From: Aeromicrobium tamlense
Lineage (GTDB): Bacteria; Actinomycetota; Actinomycetes; Propionibacteriales; Nocardioidaceae
NCBI RefSeq assembly: GCF_013408555.1
Contig: NZ_JACBZN010000001.1
Span: 2,976,001-3,040,000 of the forward strand
Length of the DNA: 64,000 nucleotides
Direction: 5' to 3'
Shown here: positions 30,080 through 37,886 of the stretch, piece after piece
Position numbering within the stretch: the first letter of the stretch is position 1
Layout: each line of letters opens with the position of its first letter
Program-made: the position numbers and the translations under genes
Notes under the pieces: model-generated
What the model saw: the letters and a program-made list of their open reading frames with translations, nothing else
The model's database searches: none
Told to the model about the DNA's origin: nothing

Positions 30080-30161
30080 ACGAGGTTTCCTGTCACTTCA
30101 CGTGGTTCGCAAACCTCGTGAAGTGACAGTTTCCCCGGTTAACCGGGGAAACTGTCAGCGC
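30074..30161. repeat. Dispersed 88-bp multi-hairpin element, family B, copy 1
   Basis: It matches 51421-51508 at 86 of 88 positions. Three overlapping inverted repeats are present. ACGAGGTTT (30080-30088) pairs with AAACCTCGT (30111-30119). CTGTCACTTCACG (30090-30102) pairs with CGTGAAGTGACAG (30117-30129). A perfect 34-bp palindrome (30124-30157) is centred on GGTTAACC. Each right arm is shared with the next hairpin, so the folds exclude one another. The element contains both convergent stop codons. Confidence 0.93.
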
Positions 30162-30796
30162 TCGCGCGGGTCGCGGAGCTCACGGACGCGCGTGACGACG
30201 AACCAGCCGCAGACGACGAGGACCGCGAGGATCACGAGGCGCTGGAACCAGTCGGCGTAGGGCTCGATGACGTGCCAGTTCTCGCCGAGGGTGTACCCGG
30301 CGCCGACGAAGATCGAGTTCCAGAGGAGGCTGCCGAGCGTGGTCAGCAGGAAGAAGATGCCGAAGGGCATCCGCTCGACGCCGGCCGGGATCGAGATGAG
30401 GCTGCGGAAGATCGGCACCATCCGGCCGAAGAAGACCGCCTTCGTGCCGTGCTTGGCGAACCAGGCCTCGGTGACCTCGAGGTCGCGGACCTTCAGCAGC
30501 GGCGTCTTGGCGAACACCAAGGCCGTGCGGTCGCGGCCGAAGGCCCGCCCGAGCCAGTACATGATGCACGCGCCGATGACCGATCCCGCCGTGGTGGCGA
30601 AGAGCGCGCCCGCGAGCGTGAAGCGACCCTGGCTGGCCGCGAGGCCCGCCATCGGCAGCACGATCTCGCTGGGAATCGGGGGGAAGAGGTTGTCCAGACC
30701 CACGGCGAGGGCGGCTCCGAGCAGGCCCATGCGGTCCATCAGGTCGACCATGAACCCTGCCAGTCCATCGATCTGCTGGTCGCCCGCCTGCGTCAT
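30155..30796 (-). CDS. DedA family membrane protein
   Basis: A 213-residue inner-membrane protein of the DedA/SNARE-associated family. It shows the early LDNLFPPIPSEIVLPMAG, then GSVIGACIMYWLGRAFG, the FFGRMVPIFRSLISIPAG segment with the essential Arg residues, and GSLLWNSIFVGAGYTLGE. DedA proteins are linked to undecaprenyl-phosphate or phospholipid flipping and membrane potential. ATG 30796 is used; an ATG five codons upstream at 30811 is possible. The stop codon (TCA at 30155-30157) is the last triplet of the 34-bp palindrome of family B copy 1. Confidence 0.93.
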   Translation of the reverse strand: MTQAGDQQIDGLAGFMVDLMDRMGLLGAALAVGLDNLFPPIPSEIVLPMAGLAASQGRFTLAGALFATTAGSVIGACIMYWLGRAFGRDRTALVFAKTPLLKVRDLEVTEAWFAKHGTKAVFFGRMVPIFRSLISIPAGVERMPFGIFFLLTTLGSLLWNSIFVGAGYTLGENWHVIEPYADWFQRLVILAVLVVCGWFVVTRVRELRDPRER

Positions 30797-30865
30797 CACC
30801 CGGCAGAGCATAACGAGCGGTGCACAGCGTGTCGCCGTTCAGACGCGGCGGGTACCGTCGCCCGG

Positions 30866-32230
30866 GTGCACCTGATCCGCAGAGCCCTCGCCACCGCCGG
30901 TGCGGCGGTCCTGCTGACCACCGTGCTGGCCGCCTGCGAGGGCGGACCTCCCGACGCCGAGCAGGTGACCGCCGCGGAGCCCGACGGACTCACCGCCGCC
31001 TCGGCCGACGACGTCGTCGCCGTCTCCCGCTTCCTGCTCGACTCCGCGTCCGCCGTCGTCCTCGTGCCCGAGCGGGAGTCCGACGAGGCGTTCGCGCGCG
31101 CCCGCGATCTGGGCGTCCCGGCGCTGCCCGACACCGAGGAGGGCCGCGCGGAGGCCGAGCGCCTCGGCGCCCGGATCCTCGGCCCGGACGAGGACGCCGG
31201 CGCGGAGGCCGAGCCGGTGGAGCGCTCGGAGGACGTCACCGTCGCCACCACCCGCAGCCCGTCACGCGCGCTGGTCGACCTCGTCGCACTCGGTGGCGCG
31301 ACGCTCGTCCGGATCGCCTCCGACCCCCGCCGCCACGCGCCGTCCGCGCGGCTGCTCCGGAGCGACCCCGACGGACCGCTGCTGACCCTCGGTGCCTCGG
31401 GCTACGCGGTCCGCGTCGTCCGCGCGAACGCCGAGGCGGTCGGCGGCGGCTGGTTCGCCACGCGCGGCAAGCACCTGCTGGCGATGTACGGCCATCCCTC
31501 GGGCCCGGCGCTCGGCGTGCTGGGCGAGCAGGGCACAAAGGCGTCGGTGGCGCGCGTCGAGCGACTCGTGCGCAAGTACCGCAAGGTCGCGCCCGACGAG
31601 CACTTCGTCCCCGCCTTCGAGATCATCACCACCGTCGCGGCCGGGGAGAAGGGCCCGCGCGGCGACTACTCCGCCCGCACGTCCGTGAAGGACCTCGAGC
31701 CGCTCGTCGACGCCGCCGAGAAGGCCGGCATCGTGGTGATCCTCGACCTCCAGCCCGGCCGCTCCGACTTCCTCTCGCAGGCCAAGGAGTACGAGTCCCT
31801 GCTGCGCCGGCCCCACGTCGGCCTCGCCCTCGACCCGGAGTGGAGGCTCGGCCCGAAGGGCAAGCCGCTGCAGCGGATCGGCCACGTGCAGGCGCGCGAG
31901 ATCAACCGCACGTCGGCGTGGCTGGCCGAGCTGACCCGCCGACACACCCTGCCGCAGAAGGTCTTCGTGCTGCACCAGTTCCAGACCCAGATGATCCGCG
32001 ACCGCGAGAAGGTCCGCACCGATCACCCCGAGCTCTCGACCGTGATCCACGTCGACGGCCAGGGCAGTCCGGGCGCCAAGTTCGGCACGTGGGGCGTCAT
32101 CCGCAGCGACGCGCCGAAGAACGTCTCGTGGGGCTGGAAGAACTTCGTCGACGAGGACGAGCCGATGCTCGACGTGGCCCAGACCTGGAACCGCGTGCGC
32201 CCTCACCCGGCGCTCATCACCTACCAGTGA
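30866..32230 (+). CDS. Lipoprotein with a possible TIM-barrel domain
   Basis: A 454-residue lipoprotein that I cannot name. The GTG start leads a signal ending TTVLAAC, the lipidated Cys. The first half (about 35-200) has short alternating strand-helix units with Ala/Val/Asp-rich text (RFLLDSASAVVLVPE, ARDLGVPALPD), somewhat like cell-wall-binding repeat 2. The second half (about 245-450) reads like a (beta/alpha) barrel: FVPAFEIITTVAAGEKGPRG, GIVVILDLQPGRSDFL, GLALDPEWRL, KVFVLHQFQ and TVIHVDGQGSPGAKFGTWG, with conserved-looking Glu and Asp at strand ends as in glycosidases. It diverges from dedA and nearly abuts patB (3 bases). Confidence 0.7.
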   Translation: MHLIRRALATAGAAVLLTTVLAACEGGPPDAEQVTAAEPDGLTAASADDVVAVSRFLLDSASAVVLVPERESDEAFARARDLGVPALPDTEEGRAEAERLGARILGPDEDAGAEAEPVERSEDVTVATTRSPSRALVDLVALGGATLVRIASDPRRHAPSARLLRSDPDGPLLTLGASGYAVRVVRANAEAVGGGWFATRGKHLLAMYGHPSGPALGVLGEQGTKASVARVERLVRKYRKVAPDEHFVPAFEIITTVAAGEKGPRGDYSARTSVKDLEPLVDAAEKAGIVVILDLQPGRSDFLSQAKEYESLLRRPHVGLALDPEWRLGPKGKPLQRIGHVQAREINRTSAWLAELTRRHTLPQKVFVLHQFQTQMIRDREKVRTDHPELSTVIHVDGQGSPGAKFGTWGVIRSDAPKNVSWGWKNFVDEDEPMLDVAQTWNRVRPHPALITYQ

Positions 32231-32233
32231 CGG

Positions 32234-33364
32234 TCAGAGCGTCGACGAGATCCGCTCGAGGACCTGCGCGAGACGCTCGGGACTCGTGCCGAAGTTGAGC
32301 CGCGCGTACGTCGAGGAGTCCAGCGGCGTGTGCGCCGTGAAGTCGGGCCCGGCCGAGAGCCGCACCCGTCCGCGCTCGAGGATCGCGCCCGCCGGGTCCG
32401 CGGCGACCGACGTGCCCGCGAAGTCCAGCCACGCGAGGTAGGTGGCCTCGGCAGGCACGACGCCGACACCCACCTCGCCGGCCCACGCGGTGATCGTGTC
32501 GCGGTTGCGCTGCAGCACCTCGACGAGGCCGGCGAGCCACGGGTCGCCCTCGGTCCAGGCCGCCACCGCGGCCGCGCGCGACAGGGTGCTCACGCCGCCG
32601 AGGTAGGCGAACGGCAGCGCCGCGAGCGGCTCGCGCACCCGCGCCGGGCCGAGGTGGGCGACGGCGCAGTGCAGGCCGGCGAGGTTGAACGCCTTCGACG
32701 CCGAGGTCACCGTGACGGTGCGGTCCTCGACGTCGGTGCCGAGCGACGCGAACGGCACGTGCCGCCGGCCGTCGAAGGCGAGGTCGGCGTGGATCTCGTC
32801 GGCGAGGACGACGAGGTCGAGCTCGGCCGCCGCATCCGCGACGGGCCGCAGCTCGTCGGCGTCGAGCATCCGGCCCAGCGGGTTGTGGGGGTTGACCACG
32901 ACCACCAGCCGGACGCGCTCGCGCTGCCAGGTCTCGACGAGCTCGTCGGCGGTGGCGCCGAACGGGATCGGCACGACGCGACGGCCCGTGTCGTGGACCG
33001 ACTCGAGGAACACCGGGTACGCCGGCACGTGCAGCGCGATCCCGTCACCGGGCTCGGTGAGGAGGTCGGTCAGCACCTGGAACGCCTGGATCACGTCCGT
33101 GAACAGCCGACCGCCGCCGCCGGCGGGCGTCCAGCCATGGCGCTCGGCCATCCGCGTCTCGAAGGCCGCCACGAGGGGGTCGGGCGCCTCGAAGTCGGGG
33201 TAGCCGACGTCGCCGCGGGCCAGCTGCTCGTGGACGCGGCGCGTCACCACCTCGGGGACCGCCACGTCCATGTCGGCGACCCACGCGGGGATCACCCCGG
33301 CGGGGGTCGTCGTCCACTTCAGGTTGTCGCGGTCGCGCAGCGCCTCGTCAGTCCGGTCGAACAC
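32234..33364 (-). CDS. patB: PatB/MalY-type cystathionine beta-lyase (PLP enzyme)
   Basis: A 376-residue fold-type I PLP enzyme. WVADMDVAVPEVV near the start and GYPDFEAPDPLV are family marks of PatB/MalY. VNPHNPLGRML and DEIHADLAFDGRRHVPFASL carry the cofactor Asn and Asp. TSASKAFNLAGLHCAVAHLG holds the Lys that forms the Schiff base. These enzymes cleave C-S bonds in cystathionine or cysteine conjugates. Length is slightly below the usual 390. It faces the lipoprotein gene with only 3 bases between the stops. Confidence 0.92.
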   Translation of the reverse strand: MFDRTDEALRDRDNLKWTTTPAGVIPAWVADMDVAVPEVVTRRVHEQLARGDVGYPDFEAPDPLVAAFETRMAERHGWTPAGGGGRLFTDVIQAFQVLTDLLTEPGDGIALHVPAYPVFLESVHDTGRRVVPIPFGATADELVETWQRERVRLVVVVNPHNPLGRMLDADELRPVADAAAELDLVVLADEIHADLAFDGRRHVPFASLGTDVEDRTVTVTSASKAFNLAGLHCAVAHLGPARVREPLAALPFAYLGGVSTLSRAAAVAAWTEGDPWLAGLVEVLQRNRDTITAWAGEVGVGVVPAEATYLAWLDFAGTSVAADPAGAILERGRVRLSAGPDFTAHTPLDSSTYARLNFGTSPERLAQVLERISSTL

Positions 33365-33383
33365 GGCTCGAGTCTGCCTGACG

Positions 33384-34136
33384 TCAGTCGGCGAGGGCGC
33401 GCTTGGACTGCCATACCGTCTGCACCACCAGCAGCACGATCGCGACGATCGCGATCACGAGTGCCAGGGTCGACTCGCCCGCGACGGACGCGATGATCCC
33501 GATCAGCGCCCACACGACCGCAGCCGCGTAGAAGGGGCTGCGCGGCAGCTGAGCGTTCACGCCCAGGGCGAAGAGCGCGGCGCCGGCGAGCAGTGCCAGC
33601 TGCCAGCCGTGCTGGGCGGGCTGGGCGAGGTCGAGCTCGATCACGCCGGTGCCGAGGTTGAGGAACACTGCCGCGCTCACCCAGCCGGCGTAGACGCCCG
33701 ACGTCGCGCGGGCGAGCCACGTGGTCCAAGCGGGGTCGTGCAGTCGGGCGCGAGCCGCCAGGCGTGCGGCGTCGATCGCGACGACCGTCATGAACGCCAG
33801 GACGAGGAACGTGGCCCAGCTGATCCCCGCCGCCGAGACGGCGATCCACACCGCCGCGCCGAGGTACAGCGCGATGAAGTCGCCGACGAAGCGGCGGCTG
33901 CCCACCCCGTCGCCCTTCCACAGCGTGACGACGGCGTGCGCCAGGGCGAGTCCGTAGATCAGGCTCCAGATCGAGAAGGCCCAGCCCGCGGGGGTGATGA
34001 GCAGGTCGTCGCTGCCGTCGCCGGGCTGCGACACGTCGGCCAGCGCCTGCACGACCGGGGCGGCGATCTGCGCGATGGCCGCCGCGAGCAGTGCCCAGCC
34101 GAGGCGTCGGTCGGTGTGCACGTCCGTGGAGGTCAT
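33384..34136 (-). CDS. Tryptophan-rich TspO-like membrane protein
   Basis: A 250-residue membrane protein with about seven hydrophobic segments. ITPAGWAFSIWSLIYGLALA, ALYLGAAVWIAVSAAG and TSGVYAGWVSAAVFLN carry the Trp residues and FxIWxxIYG pattern of the TspO/MBR-related tryptophan-rich sensory proteins, though it is longer than classical TspO (about 160). Function in bacteria is unclear (tetrapyrrole or stress related). ATG 34136 starts just before the first segment; an in-frame start at 34172 would only add a charged leader. It lies downstream of the uridine kinase-like gene on the same strand. Confidence 0.75.
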   Translation of the reverse strand: MTSTDVHTDRRLGWALLAAAIAQIAAPVVQALADVSQPGDGSDDLLITPAGWAFSIWSLIYGLALAHAVVTLWKGDGVGSRRFVGDFIALYLGAAVWIAVSAAGISWATFLVLAFMTVVAIDAARLAARARLHDPAWTTWLARATSGVYAGWVSAAVFLNLGTGVIELDLAQPAQHGWQLALLAGAALFALGVNAQLPRSPFYAAAVVWALIGIIASVAGESTLALVIAIVAIVLLVVQTVWQSKRALAD

Positions 34137-34188
34137 GCCCTCCACGCTAGGCGCGGCCCACCGGCCCTGCATGGTGGCGAGGAGCGGC

Positions 34189-34764
34189 TCAGTCCCTCGG
34201 GAAGAGCACGTCGGCGACGTCCCGCGGCGCGAAGCGCTCCTCGAAGTCGCGCTCGTTGGGCTCCCAGACCTCGGACCACACGCGGTCGTGGTCGTTGCCC
34301 TCGGCGCGGTCGCGCAGGATCCCCCGCTGGGTCGCGGTCCACAGGTCGAGGTCGCACCAGACGGTCAGGTCCAGCAGCGGCAGCGTGACGGGGTGGAAGA
34401 GCCCCACGAGGTCGACCACCAGCACGTCGGCGCGCGGTACCGGCTCGGGATCGGACAGCCGGCCGAGGTTCCAGTCGTAGCGCCGGAACTCGCCCGGCAC
34501 GCCGTCGCGGAAGGGACGCAGCACGTCCTCGACGAGCCGCTCCCGCTCGACGCCGTCCCAGTCCGGCGAGCGCCGATGGACGCGGGCGGGGTCGAGGAAG
34601 TCGTCGCCGCGCAGCCGCACGGCGTCGGGCAGGGCCGAGACGAGGGTGCGCGCCAGCGTGGACTTCCCGGAGCCGCCGTAGCCGGAGATGCCGACCACGA
34701 TCGGCCGGGCGAGCTCTCGCCGTCGCTGCAGCACGACGTGGGCCAGCTCGTCCAGATCGCTCAT
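34189..34764 (-). CDS. Uridine kinase-like P-loop phosphotransferase
   Basis: A 191-residue P-loop protein. Walker A GISGYGGSGKSTLART, the LRGDDFLDPARVHRRSPDWD region (the Asp that activates the acceptor hydroxyl), YDWNLGRLSDPEPV and VLVVDLVGLFHPV match the uridine kinase/phosphoribulokinase-like group common in actinobacteria. The small size means it lacks the C-terminal part of true uridine kinases, so the acceptor could be another small alcohol or nucleoside. A 16-bp-stem hairpin lies 46 bases upstream of its start. Confidence 0.85.
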   Translation of the reverse strand: MSDLDELAHVVLQRRRELARPIVVGISGYGGSGKSTLARTLVSALPDAVRLRGDDFLDPARVHRRSPDWDGVERERLVEDVLRPFRDGVPGEFRRYDWNLGRLSDPEPVPRADVLVVDLVGLFHPVTLPLLDLTVWCDLDLWTATQRGILRDRAEGNDHDRVWSEVWEPNERDFEERFAPRDVADVLFPRD

Positions 34765-35008
34765 CGTCGTCCAGCCTCACCGGGCCGGGCGGACGGCGCA
34801 ACCTCGGGCACGCATCGGCCGGGACGTGCAGCGCGCGTCCCGGTCGATGCGTCCCCCCGAGTAGGTCCCTCCCGAAGATTCGGGCGTGCCGCGGAGTGGT
34901 CCGACACCATGCAAGGTCGTCCCGACCGGAGCGAGCCCCGGCGTCTCCACAGACCCGGTTCCATCCTCACCGGGTCCCACCGTGCGCGAAACCCCCGGAA
35001 CCGGGGGG
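34765..35008. other. Hairpin-rich intergenic region
   Basis: These 244 bases hold no credible gene but several inverted repeats. A 16-bp stem (34811-34826 with 34836-34851, one wobble) has a 9-base loop. Smaller hairpins lie at 34871-34884, 34915-34927 and 34953-34975, followed by a terminator at 34991-35009. The region lies after the response-regulator stop and before the kinase start, both minus strand. It could be a structured leader, a small RNA or stacked terminators. Confidence 0.55.
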
Positions 35009-35009
35009 T
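34991..35009 (-). terminator. Terminator of the two-component operon
   Basis: ACCCCCGG pairs with CCGGGGGT (one extra G) around AA. It abuts the response-regulator stop, and on the minus strand it is followed by TTTCGCGC. Confidence 0.65.
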
Positions 35010-35668
35010 CACTCCTCGTCGAGGACGTCTCCCGGGGCCAGGCCCACGGCACGCTCGATGTCGCCGGGGCTCGTGTGCTGGAGGTAGTCGCGCAGCTTGC
35101 GGCAGGCCACGCGGTAGTGCTCGCGGGCCGTGTCCTCGGTGATGTAGAGGGTCGAGGCGATGTCCGCCCAGTGCCGGCCGCGGGCGCGACCCGAGATCAC
35201 CTGGCGCTGGCGCGCGCTGAGGTCGAGCTTGGCGCCGCGACGGTCGAGCAGCTCGGTGAGCCCGACGAGCGACTGCGTGACCACGACACGGTCGGCGTGC
35301 ACGTCCTGCACCGCCTGCATCGTCACGTGGGGCGGGTCGGCCTTGTGGACCACGCCCTGCGCGCCGGCCCGCAGGCACAGCGCCAGCACGATCGGTCGCC
35401 GCTCGTCGGTGTAGAGGCAGACCTTGAGGCCCCGCTCGCGCAGCGCCCGGATCGCCGCGCGGCCCTGCTTGGTCGTGGTCGAGGTCGCGCGCTGCGGTCC
35501 GCGCAGCAGCAGGTCGAGCACGACGACGTCGCAGTCGACGCCGGAGGCCTCGAAGTCCTCCACGGTCGGGAACGTCGCGACGACGTCGAGGTCGGGGTGC
35601 ACCGTGGCGAAGCCGCCCCGGATCACCGTGCTGTCGTCGATCACGACCACGCGGATCCGCTCGGTCAT
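35009..35668 (-). CDS. NarL/LuxR-like response regulator
   Basis: A 219-residue regulator. The receiver domain starts IRVVVIDDSTVIRGGF, has the phospho-acceptor Asp in VVVLDLLL, a Thr-rich insert right after it (RGPQRATSTTTKQG), and the Lys in GVVHKADPP. The C-terminal helix-turn-helix (LSARQRQVISGRARGRHWAD, then TEDTAREHYRVACRKLRDYL) is LuxR-like but with atypical recognition residues. ATG 35668 overlaps the kinase stop by 4 bases (ATGA), so kinase and regulator are made together. Targets are unknown. The operon ends in a hairpin touching the stop codon. Confidence 0.88.
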   Translation of the reverse strand: MTERIRVVVIDDSTVIRGGFATVHPDLDVVATFPTVEDFEASGVDCDVVVLDLLLRGPQRATSTTTKQGRAAIRALRERGLKVCLYTDERRPIVLALCLRAGAQGVVHKADPPHVTMQAVQDVHADRVVVTQSLVGLTELLDRRGAKLDLSARQRQVISGRARGRHWADIASTLYITEDTAREHYRVACRKLRDYLQHTSPGDIERAVGLAPGDVLDEE

Positions 35669-36855
35669 CGGTCCTCCTCGTGCACCGGGCCGGTGATGGT
35701 CACCGAGGTCCCGCGGCCGGGCGCCGAGCGCAGGTCGACCGAGACGCCGACGTCGCGCAGCGCCTGTCCCACCTGCGTGTCGAGGCCGAAGCCGAGTGGC
35801 TGGCTGTCCTGGTCGAAGCCCACCCCGTCGTCGGACACGACGACCTCCCACGTCTCGCCGTCGGTGTCGGCGTGCACGACCACCTGGTGCGCCCGGGCGT
35901 GCAGGCGGACGTTGTGCAGGACCGTCGTGACGGCGCGGCCGGCGGCGACCCAGACGTCCTCGTCCAGCTCGACGTGGGCGCCGAGCGCGACCGCCGGCTC
36001 GAGAGGGAGGTCGTCGAAGCCCTCGAGCGCCGTGGCCAGCATCGCGCCCACCGTACGCACGGCGGGGTGCGCGGGTGCGGACTCGGCGCCGAGGTAGGTG
36101 CGCAGCCGCTTCGCCTCGCGATCGGCCTGCACGCGCAGCCCCGGCAGCACCTCGGCGGGCGTGTCCTCGTCGGACAGCAGGCGCAGGATGCTCGAGGCGT
36201 CGTGGACGGTGAGCTGGTAGCGCTCCAGCTCCAGCGCGCGGGTCGCCGCCACGGCGTCCTCGCGCGAGCGGTCGGCGTCGCGGGCGAGCGCGCGCAGGTA
36301 GTAGGTCAGCAGCGCGACGACCGCGGCGTAGCCGGGCACCGTGAGGGCGTTGCTGAGGTTGGTCTCCCACGAGGTCGTCCCGGCCGCGGAGGTCCAGACC
36401 AGGTACCAGCCGCCGAGCGCGAGGCCGTGCCCCACCGCCACGGCGGGTCGCATCCAGGCTGCGGCGAGCGCGGCGACGTTGATCGCGAAGCCCGACGCCC
36501 ACGCCTCCCACGTGCCCACGACGTGCGAGCCGGGCAGCAGCAGGTTCATCGCCGGGATCGCGATCCACGCGAGCAGCACGTCGGGCCCGTGCCACAGGCC
36601 GCGACGGACCGTTCCGGTGACGAGGCACTGGGTCATCAGCAGCACCGAGACGGCGATGACGCACAGGGACAGCACCCAGTACGCCACCGCGTGCACCGAG
36701 ATGCTCGCGCCGGACGTGACGCTGAGCAGGATCTGCACCACCACGATCGCCCGCATCGTGGGCGCGACGAGCGCGATGCCCCACTCCGCACGGCGCGCGG
36801 AGGATCGTGACGACGCGCGGCTCAGCGCCTCGGATCGACTGCCCACGCCTGCCAT
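35665..36855 (-). CDS. Sensor histidine kinase, NarL/DesK-like
   Basis: A 396-residue membrane kinase. Six hydrophobic segments fill about residues 25-190 with no large outer domain, so it may sense membrane state. The phospho-acceptor His is in YQLTVHDASSILRLL, which departs from the usual ELHDxxxHxL text. The ATPase part has an N-box VLHNVRLHARAHQV, G1 VSDDGVGFD and G2 GFGLDTQVGQAL with a final GRGTSVTI. Together with the regulator at 35009-35668 it forms a two-component system. A short in-frame extension to 36886 is not needed. It diverges from the MOSC gene across 57 bases. Confidence 0.88.
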   Translation of the reverse strand: MAGVGSRSEALSRASSRSSARRAEWGIALVAPTMRAIVVVQILLSVTSGASISVHAVAYWVLSLCVIAVSVLLMTQCLVTGTVRRGLWHGPDVLLAWIAIPAMNLLLPGSHVVGTWEAWASGFAINVAALAAAWMRPAVAVGHGLALGGWYLVWTSAAGTTSWETNLSNALTVPGYAAVVALLTYYLRALARDADRSREDAVAATRALELERYQLTVHDASSILRLLSDEDTPAEVLPGLRVQADREAKRLRTYLGAESAPAHPAVRTVGAMLATALEGFDDLPLEPAVALGAHVELDEDVWVAAGRAVTTVLHNVRLHARAHQVVVHADTDGETWEVVVSDDGVGFDQDSQPLGFGLDTQVGQALRDVGVSVDLRSAPGRGTSVTITGPVHEEDR

Positions 36856-36912
36856 CGTCGCAGACCGGCACGGCGCGGTCGTTCACTCCCGTCCCACCCG
36901 TAGCCTGTTGCG

Positions 36913-37755
36913 GTGCGACTGACCTCCCTGCACCGCTACCCCGTGAAGTCAGCCCGGGTCGAGGACCTGGCGACGGCCGAGGTCGAGCCGTGGGGCCTGG
37001 CCGGCGACCGGCGCTGGATGGTGGTGGACGAGCGCGGCCACTTCATCTCGGCGCGCGAGTCGCACCGGCTGCTGACCGTGCACCCGCGTCTGGACGGGTC
37101 CGGCCTGCAGCTCAGCGCGCCCGGGGTGGAGTCGATCGAGGTCGCGCCGCCCGACCCGGCACGGCAGGTCCCGGTCACGCTGTGGAAGACCTCCTTCACG
37201 GCCGCGGAGGCCACCGACGCGACCGTGTGGCTCAGTGAGCTCCTCGGCGGCGCCGTGCGACTGGTGCACCTCGACGACCCGACGCGCCGGCCGATCACCG
37301 GCTTCGGCCGACCCGACGACCGGGTCAGCCTCGCCGACGGCTATCCGCTCCTCGTGACCACCGAGGCCTCGCTGACCGCGCTGAACGAGGCGATCGTCGA
37401 CGGCGGCGGCGAGCCCGTGCCGATGGAGCGCATGCGCCCGAACCTCGTCGTCGACGGCGACCTGTCGTGGGCGGAGGACGACTGGCGCGTGCTGCGCGTC
37501 GGCGACGCGGTCTTCCGCGCGGTCAAGGGCTGCGCGCGCTGCGTCATCACGACCCTCGAGGCCGACCACGCGTCCGGTGCCGTCGCCGGCGGCAAGGAGC
37601 CGCTGCGCACGCTCGCCCGGATCCGCCGCTTCGACCGCAAGGCCTGGTTCGGGGTCAACCTCATCCCGGACACCCCCGGCGCCGTCGTCCGCGTGGGCGA
37701 CGAGGTCGAGGTGCTCGAGGCCGCCCCGCCCGGCGGCGGCCCCCTCCGCGCCTGA
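36913..37755 (+). CDS. MOSC-domain protein (YcbX/mARC-like)
   Basis: A 280-residue molybdenum-cofactor sulfurase C-terminal (MOSC) protein. The N-terminal beta-barrel reads LTSLHRYPVKSARVEDL, then PWGLAGDRRWMVVDERGHFI. The MOSC core has RMRPNLVVDG and the conserved Cys in FRAVKGCARCVITTLEAD, which binds molybdenum in mARC/YcbX enzymes that reduce N-hydroxylated compounds. A C-terminal ferredoxin domain, found in E. coli YcbX, is absent, so a separate electron donor is needed. The GTG start at 36913 is used. A family A palindromic repeat begins 18 bases after its stop. Confidence 0.9.
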   Translation: MRLTSLHRYPVKSARVEDLATAEVEPWGLAGDRRWMVVDERGHFISARESHRLLTVHPRLDGSGLQLSAPGVESIEVAPPDPARQVPVTLWKTSFTAAEATDATVWLSELLGGAVRLVHLDDPTRRPITGFGRPDDRVSLADGYPLLVTTEASLTALNEAIVDGGGEPVPMERMRPNLVVDGDLSWAEDDWRVLRVGDAVFRAVKGCARCVITTLEADHASGAVAGGKEPLRTLARIRRFDRKAWFGVNLIPDTPGAVVRVGDEVEVLEAAPPGGGPLRA

Positions 37756-37773
37756 CCGCGTCCCTGGGTCTCC

Positions 37774-37862
37774 CGCCTCCGGCGGGCGAGATGTGTAGCG
37801 GTATCCACCCTTTTTCCGGTGGATCGGCCGAAAAACGGTGGAGAGCGCTACAGATCTGGCGC
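37774..37862. repeat. Dispersed palindromic element, family A, copy 2
   Basis: Outer arms AGATGTGTAGCGGTATCCAC (37789-37808) and GGTGGAGAGCGCTACAGATCT pair imperfectly, with an inner hairpin formed by ATCCACC and GGTGGAT. The flanking CGCCTCCGGCG is shared with copy 1. It fills the spacer between the convergent MOSC and sirtuin genes. Confidence 0.85.
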
Positions 37863-37886
37863 TCGGAGAGCGACCCCGGCGGAGGC

